Source of the DNA: Ifrita kowaldi
Taxonomy: Eukaryota; Chordata; Aves; Passeriformes; Cinclosomatidae
Assembly (NCBI GenBank): GCA_013398055.1
Contig: VZRS01003978.1
Coordinates: 107,296 to 171,295, forward strand
DNA: 64,000 bases
Reading direction: 5' to 3'
The translations under genes and the position numbers were made by a program. Shown here in pieces: positions 13,801-22,800 of the stretch. Each line of letters begins with the position of its first letter. Within the stretch, counting starts at the first letter, position 1. The notes beneath the pieces were generated by a model. The model saw only the letters and a list, made by a program, of their open reading frames with translations. It did not search any database and had not been told where the DNA came from.

Positions 13801-16800
13801 GCTCCCAAAAGTTCACCCTGCGGCGCTGGGGATCGGATTTGCTGACCCCGATCCCAAACTGGGCTCTCGCAGATTTAGGGTTCCGCACGTGTCAGGGAGT
13901 TAGGGGAGGGTCAGATGTTTTCTGACAGCAGAATGTGTTCCTTCTCTGCTCCAAAACCCCTCTGCACTCCTGGTGTTGCCAAAACGGCTTCATTTTTGAG
14001 TGATCCTGCAGGTAGAACCGCATTAAAGGGCTGCTGGAGCTCCTGCTAGGACAGCAACCCGCACTCCTTTCCCACCGAGCTCAGTGGCAGCAGGCGGGTT
14101 CAGCCCCAGGCTGCTGCTCTAAACCAGCTCCAGGGTGACTTTTTTTGGAGTCTTTGTTAAATCTCTCTTCGTTGCTTTGATTCTGAGGGTTCTCTCATGG
14201 TTTTCTGGCTCCTCTGAGCAGCACAGGCGACCCAAGCGGGGTGTACGGGGCGGTTCAGCAGAGCCTGTGATAAGCAGGGCGCTTATCAGCTTTGCTATCT
14301 GCTGATGAGCATTCACAGCATCCCTGGGAGGCATCCAGAGCTGAATCAACAGCCTGAGTCCTGTTTGTCACAGCAGCACCAGGCTCTGTCTCACTCCAAG
14401 CACGCTGCTTTTGCTTTTCACCACTGGGTTATAAAAATTCTGATTCATATCAGACCACAGCTGGTCCTGTATTAAACCATAAAAAGAAATATTTAAAAGA
14501 ATTTCTTTATTATTTATGGACTGGTGATTCCAAGGGCTGCAGACAATCCCAGTAGCAGTGTCCTTCCCAGCAAAAGTGTTTTCCCATGCCTGTTGCTCTT
14601 GGCACAGCTCCTTCCTCCCAGCTCCAAAGCTTGTCAAAATTTGTTGTGTATTCAAGGCTAGAGAGCACCTGAAATCTCAGATTATCTCTTGGCAAGTCAA
14701 TAATCTCATTTATCTGCTGTGACTGTCAGTTTGTTGAATTTTAATGATGGCTCTTTATAAACTGGTACAAGTTTACTCAAAACTCCTCCAGGTCGTGAAG
14801 GTTTTGCTGTGTTTTAATAATTCCACTATAGGAAAACAGCAACAGAGGACATCCAGCATCCTGATATTTTCAGTGGGAGTCCCCACAAAAGCATTTGGGA
14901 TGGAATCAAAGTGGGCCATGCATGTAATTATTCTTTGTGGGGCAGTGGAAGCTTGGAGTGACTTTTCCATTGATTTTTTTTTCCACAGATTTTGGCTTTG
15001 GGAATTTCTATAAGAGCGGGGAGCCTCTGACAACGTGGTGTGGGAGCCCCCCCTACGCAGCCCCAGAAGTCTTTGAAGGCCAGCAGTACGAGGGACCCCA
15101 GCTGGACATTTGGGTACCATTATCCTTTATTTTATCTGCTTTCCAGTCAACTTTTGGGAAGCTGGAACAAATCTTTGATTGTTCTTGAGCTGCAGATTCG
15201 GAATCTTCGATTGTTCTTAAGCTGCAGGTCTGGAATATTGGATTTTTTTGTAAACTGCAGGTCTGGAATATTGGATTTTCTTTTAAATTGCAGGTCTAGA
15301 ATATTGGATTTTCTCTTAAGCTGCAGGTCTGGAATATTGGATTTTCTTTTAAACTGCAGACAAGTTGTTCCTCTTCAGGTTTATTTCTTGAGTGTCCTAA
15401 AATGCTGCTTAACTCTGAATGGAATTGGGGTTGCCTGTCCAGGGGGCTGCTAAATGTGCACTGCAGGTGGATGTCAGAGGGGGAAAAACTCCTCCAAAAG
15501 CTGCCTGACTGGATGAGTGAAATTTGCTTTTTTTTCAGTGCCTTTTAATGTTTTCTGGGCTAAGTGGGAATGGAACCTTGACAAGGTTAAAGGGGTTCTG
15601 AAGCTCAGACACCCAGGAGAGAGGGGACTGCTCTGCTTTGATCTTGGAGCTGGAAATGAGCTCGTTTGTGCCCCAGAATCCTCGAGGAGCAGCTGCCTGG
15701 GTTGGAGTTGGTGTCTCCATGTGTATTATTCCAACTGAGCAGGGCAATCCCTGCTCTGATGCAGTGGGAAAGGGACTAAAAGGACGTGCAGAAATTCTGT
15801 TCACCCTCCAGAGCCTGCTTTTCATTCCTGATTTGCTTTTATTGGGGTTTGGGGAGGGGTTTACTTTAATTTCCTGATTTTATGTTAATTTTTTTGATTG
15901 ACATCTTAAAGCAACCAGAGACAGGATGATTTGGCAGCCTGGAGAACACTGCACACAGCATCACCCAGGCACTGACTTTTTGGGAAGCCACCTTTGGGCT
16001 GCTCAGTTAATTTAAATTCATCCAAATTGCCTTCCCAAATAAAAACTTGGTGAAGTTTTTAATACAATAAATAAAAACCATGCTTTTACACACATTTGTT
16101 CGGCCGTGTGCTGGTCCTGTGTACATAAGCACACAATAAATACTGATTTTAAAAAGGCTCCAGCCTTCCTGGACCTTTGGGAACTGATAAACACAGAGCA
16201 GATGTCAGCCAGGTGACTCTGTGGATGTCAGAAGGGAATCCCTGAACTTTGGTAAATATTCCTTAAATATATAAGGTCCTAAATCATTAACAGGATCTGC
16301 CTGCCCACAGAGAAGGTGTTCATATTTAAAATAAAATCATCTTCACTTCTGAGTTGAGGGTTCTGTGAAGGTGCTGAGCTTGCAGCAATCCCCAGTTGAG
16401 TTTTTGGCAGGGATTTCTTTTAAAAAATCTATATTTAATTGTAAAATCTCTGTGTTTTTACGAAGTTTTGAGGTCAACAGCTGCTTTTTTTCCCCTTGAG
16501 AAACCCAGTGCTGTGCCAGGCTGGTGTGGTTCTCTCATGTGCTGTGGCACTGTTATTTTTTTGACAAGAATATTCCAGTGCAGGAATAAGCAATTGGAGC
16601 AGAGCTCTTGCCCATTTTGTCCCCTTTTGCTCACGTTAAATAATCCCCTCAAGCTGGCTGTTCATAGAAACTCTTCCCCACAGGCCTTAGATATAAAATA
16701 TTACAGTTTTTCACTTTGAGTGGCTGCTGTTTGAGGTTTGCTTTTGTTTGGGCAACGCTGAGATGAATGAAAATACCCTGAATTCTCAGCTGAAGTCGGG

Positions 16801-19800
16801 GTTCACTTCTCAGGTACCACTCAGTCACCCGTGTGCAGCTCCCTCCTTTTCATCTCAATTCCCTTCTTCTGCAGAACAGAATTATTTCTGTGGCAGGGCT
16901 TGGCTTGCCACGCTCAGAGACACTGCTGGGAGCTTGGGAACTGAACTGAAAATTCCCTTTTTGTCCCCACAGAGCATGGGGGTGGTGCTCTATGTCCTGG
17001 TGTGTGGAGCGTTGCCCTTCGATGGACCCACCCTGCCCATCCTGAGGCAGCGAGTCCTGGAGGGGAGGTTCAGGATCCCTTATTTCATGTCAGAAGGTAA
17101 CAGTGCTGTGGCTTTGCTCTCTTGGTGTGGTTGGAGTAAAATCTGGGATAATCTGGGGTGCAGGAGGTGTGCAGGGGGAATGGCACTGTAGGCCATGCCC
17201 TGTATTTGATTTAATTTAGCCTTTTCTCGCCTTTAATTTAGGCTTTTCTCCTTCTAAATGTGATGTTTAATCTTGTTTTGAGGGATTTTTAGCAGCAGCG
17301 AGGCACTTCTGGGCTGGTGAGTCTCAGATAGCACTGGGCAAGTTTATAATTCTCATTTTTTTCCTCCTTTCACCAGAGTGTGAGCACCTGATCAGAAGAA
17401 TGTTGGTCCTGGACCCTTCCAAACGTTTGACCATCGCTCAGATCAAGGAGCACAAGTGGATGCTGGTGGAGGTTCCTGCCCAGAGGCCAATCCTGTACCC
17501 ACCAGGAGAGGAGAACGAGCCCTCCCTCGGCGAGTACAACGAGCAGGTCCTGAGGCTGATGCACAGCCTGGGCATAGACCAGCAGAAAACTGTGGAGGTA
17601 CAACTCAAATGGGGGTAAAACACACCCAAATGGAGGTAAAATTCACTCCTGAGTGGGGTTGGATAAATCATGAACTTGGCAGCTGGAGAGAGACGAGGGT
17701 GAATTAGAAAGCAAATTCATTTTGAGCTTTTAAGAGGGTGGCAAATGAGAATCAAAGTAAATTCCTTTGGAGTTTTTAAGAGGGTGGTCAAAGAAAATTC
17801 AAACAGGAGCATGAAAGCCGAGAGCAGCTGAAGTGTCTGCCCTATCCTAAGTCATTCTTGCCAGACATAAATGCCAGGATTCCCTGTGGAATGAACAGGA
17901 TCATTTCCTTTAGGATGGGAGCTCGGTGCCTTCTGCAGGTTCAGAATGGTACCTATGAGTGTCCCATCTATCTGGGAGCCCACCACAGTTCTAGGATTGA
18001 TGTTTTCCTGTCCCTGCCACTCTGCTTTGAACCCTTCTCAGCTCACCACAGCGTTTGCCTTCCCCACCGCCTCCTAAACCCCCCCAAATTCCCTCTTTTT
18101 CGCGGCAGAACACAGAAGACAGCACTCACCTGGCTGCTGCCACACTTGCTGTGCTTCTCTTTCTCAGTCCCTGCAGAACAAGAGCTACAACCACTTTGCT
18201 GCCATCTATTACCTGCTGGTGGAGAGGCTCAAGTCACACCGGAGCAGCTTTCCCGTGGAGCAGCGCGTGGACGCGCGGCAGCGCCGGCCCAGCACCATCG
18301 CCGAGCAGACCGTGGCCAAGGTGAGGCTCCCTGCTGCCCTTGCTCAGCCTCATCCTCCTCCAAAATCTCTCCATTCCACCTGCAGTCCCTCGCTGTCTGC
18401 TGTAGTTTCATCCTGAAGCACAAAATGCAAGCGGTGGGTTTGGCTTTAGTGGGGATTTCCCAGTTTTAACCTCGACTCCCAGCTCTTCTCCCAGCTGAAG
18501 TCCCCACTTCTCCCTCAGTTACAGCCTCGCAGTTGGCCCAAGGATAATTTGTTTTCACACGTGGTGGCACCACAGCTCCTGGATGAGGCTGATTTGTTTC
18601 CTTCTGGCCAGTGCTGTGGATGCTGCACTCCAGGAAATAAAGGTTAAAAACCAGGGAAAAATAACCTGTTTTCCTGATTTCCTAAAAAAGTCATTGGAAG
18701 CAGCCCTGAGCCCCCTGGTAACATTCACTGAATACAGAAAGGAATTCTAGAGCACCAAAAAGCCCCAAACTCTGTCTGTGCTGCTGGGGAAAAGTCAGCT
18801 TCAATAACTACTGAGCTTAATGACATTTGGGGTTTGCCTGTGTGTTTTGGGGCTGGTAATGTTTTTTTAATAGTTTAAAGGCTAAGAATGTTATTCATCC
18901 TGAACCAAGAAATAAATCTTGCACTTCTGCTCTGGCACTGGGCTACACATTGTTTCAGTTGTGACTTCGGATGTTGCTTCCCTACCTAAAACCATTCCAG
19001 TTTTGGAGCTGTTCAATCCTGTTTTTCAGGCACAGGCTGTGGTCCCCTCGGTGAACCTGCATTCCCAAAACCCAAGGCTGCTGCAGTCTCCAGGTCTCCC
19101 CTCAGCCTCAGGAGCAGAAGCCTTTTCCTTCCCTCCCTCCAGCTGCCAGGGAGAGGCAGCGTTTATGGAGGAGGAGAGGGTTGAGACACCAAAGGTACAG
19201 CTTGAAATCACACTATTATTTGTTGGGTTTTTTTTTTTCCAGAAGTCATTACAGCTGAAAAATCTATTTGCCTTTTAAAAGCACAGCACTGCTTCCTGAA
19301 ATTCAAGTCTTGAAGCATCAAGAGTTGTAGGGTATTCCACATTCTTTTTCCCTATAACTCTCCACAGCTGGGTCTTTTTTCGTCATTCCTCTGCCTCCTG
19401 TTCTTTGCTTACAAATTCCATTCTCACCACACTGCTTTTGGAAAGGGACAAGACCCCCAAAAAAGGGGGTTTCTTTCCCTTGTTCTTCTCAAATATATTT
19501 TCAAGAGCCCTGAAAACTCCTCCTTCTTATGGATGTAGCTGAAGTGTCCAAAAGGAGCTCCAGCCTGATCTGGAGTCAGCAATTAGAAGGGGAAATTACC
19601 TAAAATAATTACATTTAGAAGTATATTACTCTCATAAAACTTCTGTTGTTCTCTCTCTCACACTGCACCACGTTATAACTTGAATTTCAGCATATTTATC
19701 CTGCCTGCTGCCAGCTGGGGTTTGATTTCCTGCCTGCCAGGGGGAAGGGTTTATTGCTCCCTGGTTTGCTCCCAACACCAAGAGTGTGGCCCTGGTTCTC

Positions 19801-22800
19801 AGCACCAACTCCTTGTGTGGTCTCTGGCAGCTGCAAAGCACAAAGTAGTTCAAAGGCACTTAAAAATTAACATTTCAAGCTTTATTTTGCATCCCCCTTT
19901 TGCTTTATAGGTGCAGTTTGGCCAGGGTAGGTCAACAGCTGGTGAGGTGTCGAGTCTGAGCTCACTTGGGAATATTCAGTGTCTTAATTTTTGTAGGACA
20001 TGTCCACTAAAGACTTCCAGGCTCTGATCCCTGGAAAACTGCAGGGAGCCAGTGTGGGATTGGTTCTCCTCTTCCTTTCTGCCAGATCAGGGCGAGGCAT
20101 TTGAGTGGAAAAGTCACAAATGGAAAGGAAGGTGTGCGAGAAATTCAATTTAGAGGTAAAATCCACTAAATCAAAACAGAGGCAGCAGACCCAGAGTTTC
20201 CCCGTGCAGGAATCATCATTTTCCTGGTGTTTAAACTATTTATAGCTGTTTCTCCATGCTGCTTTAAATACTTTCCTACCTTATAGTCTGCCTCAGGACC
20301 ATTTGTTAAGAGCTGCTGTCAATGCAGTGAAGCCTCTTTTCCAAACACCCTTTCTTTTCAAAATACCAAAGAACTTGGAGGAGAATTCAGGAATGGCTCA
20401 CATAAAACAGCTTTACATAGAATCAGCTGCAGCAGTGCCAGGTTTTGTGCTAAAGGATTGTGTTGTTTCATCCATATTTTACCCAGTGTGGTCCTATCTG
20501 TGCAGCAGGACATTAAATTACCCAACAGAGCCTCCAAAAGCTGCAGGACACGGAAATATCTGGGGGGTTTTTTTGCCTAAAATAAATCATTTTTATATGG
20601 CAAAGAATTAGTTTAAGGTGCAGGAGGATCCATGGGAAACTGGCCTGGAGAATAAAACCAGAATGAAAATCCTAGGAGCAGTTTAGGTTGGAGAGGTGCC
20701 TCTAAAGGTCTGACTTAAATCTGTGGGAGGCTGCTCAGGGCTTTATCAAGCTGGGTAAATCCAAGGAGGGAGATTCCACAGCTTCTCCAGGCAACCTGTG
20801 TTTGCAGGGGAACAACATCAATCGAGTGGACTTGTGCTGGAAAAGGGTGCATTTATGGAGTTATTCCTGAGCACAGCCCTGCAAGGATGAAATACAAGGC
20901 TGGGGTTTTTTGGTGGTGTTTATCTGAGCATGATAAATGAGCACAGCAGGTATAGGAAGGGGGGAACAGCAGTATTGGACATTCCAGAAATATTTTATAC
21001 TTGTGACTAAGCTGGCAAAGGTTTTAATAACTCAGAAAAAAAATCCCAAAAAAAAAAAAACCTTGGAGAACATAGAACTATGGGAATGAGAATATTTGGG
21101 TTTAGGGAATTGAGCGTTAAGGGAATGGAAGGAGGATATTAAGAATTGTACATAACAAGTCTTATTTAACTCAGCAGAGTTAAAGTTCCCAAATGCCTTC
21201 AGGCCAGGGATTTCCTGCTTTTGGGGGCGATTCTTTGGGCCCAAAACAAAGCTGGGCACAGAACAAAGCTGGGCCCAAGACAAAGCTGTCCCCTGTCCCT
21301 GTGCCACCCAGGTGAACGGCTGCCTGCTGGACCCCGTGCCCCCCGTGGTGATGAGGAAAGGATGCCAATCCCTGCCCTCCAGCATGATGGAAACCTCGAT
21401 TGATGAAGGAATAGAGACAGAAGGAGAGGCAGAGGAGGACCCAGCCCAGGCCTTCGCTGCCCTGCAGGCAGCTCGAGGGGGGAAGCGGCGTCACACCCTG
21501 GCAGAGGTCACCAACCAGCTGGTGATGGTGCCAGGCACAGGTACAGAGCTCAGCAAGGACATCTCACAGCTCATTTTCTCCCTCAGCACTCAATCTAATT
21601 AGCTCGTGGTGGAAAACAGGAGGTTTTGCAGCGATGAGTTCGAGACAGTTCGTATTTGTTAGAAAGGCCAAAGGGAAAAATCCACAAAACACCCCAAAAT
21701 CTGCTGTAGAGACAGTATAAAATCAAAGCAGCAAATGTACAGCTGGCTAAACTCGTGTACAACCCCAGCAGCAATTGGGAGATCTGGCAAACTGTCTGCT
21801 TTTTCAAGTAAATGTCCCCAAATCATTCACCCCCTAAAGATGAGCTGGTGGAGAACGGTGGGGAAATAAAACCCTCTGGGCTCCAAAACCAGTGAGGTGC
21901 CCAAGCCCTTCAGGCTGCATTTTTGTCAGGATTATCTGTGGGGGGAAAAAAAACCTAAACACTTTTCAGACAAGCCAGTGAATATCTGCAAAGTGTCTGA
22001 TTCCTGCAAAAACCAGCAGCAAATCCCCACTATTGTACTGCAAGTTTTACTTGACAATTCCTTTATCAAACTTGATTTTTTTGGCTGTTCACTCTGAGAT
22101 GGCCACTGTTGGCAGGAGTAGCTCGAGTCAGTGGCACTGATTCCCACTGCACTTCCCTTTTATCCTGGCTTTTGGTTTTTTTTTCCCAGGCAAAGTCTAT
22201 TCATTGGATGAGAACTCCTCCCTGGGCAGCATCGACTCCGAGTACGACATGGGATCCCTCCAGAGGGATCTCAAATTCCTGGGAGAGACCCCTTCCTTGA
22301 AGGAAATGGTGCTGAACAGCCCCCAGGCCCCCCGGGTGAGCCCTCCTTTCATCGGGCTCAGGCCTGCCAACCCGGCCATGCAGGCCCTGAGCTCCCAAAA
22401 ACGAGAGGCCCACAACCGCTCCCCCGTCAGCTTCCGCGAGGGACGCAGAGCCTCCGACACCTCCCTCACCCAAGGTAACCCCTCTGCATCCATAATTGCT
22501 CTGTTCATAACCTGTTTCAGTAACCATGAGCCCCAGACACAGCAGGAAATGCCCTCCCTGCACAGCAGCCACGCTGTGGCTCTGTTATCAGCCTGCTTAT
22601 CTCATATTTCCCGTGCCAACCAGAAAACTGATTTTTTTTTCTGACAAGGGGTTTTTGCTCCACTCCTCTCCAGGAATTGTAGCATTTAGGCAGCACCTCC
22701 AGAACCTGGCACGAACCAAAGGAATCCTGGAGCTGAACAAAGTCCAGCTGCTGTACGAACAGATGGGATCAGAGGAAGAACCTGCCCTGACATCAGCTGC

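Larger units (their letters stand above)
8560..14988 (+). other. SIK2: SIK2 intron 4
   Basis: This is the longest complete SIK2 intron, 6.4 kb, and no exon is recognisable in it. It holds a homeodomain-type palindrome (9944-9961), a perfect CRE (11176-11183), a four-copy 19-bp repeat (13423-13498), a GC-rich stretch (about 13600-13900) and an inverted GATA pair (14268-14288). These suggest regulatory content but do not prove it. Confidence 0.8.

Noticed and set aside
15040..15453. 137-codon frame with an 11-residue repeat (CRSGILDFLLN-like).
   Set aside because: It overlaps SIK2 exon 5 in another frame and derives from the 33-bp minisatellite.
22201..22572. Minus-strand frame opposite SIK2 exon 11.
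   Set aside because: It is the antisense of a verified coding exon.
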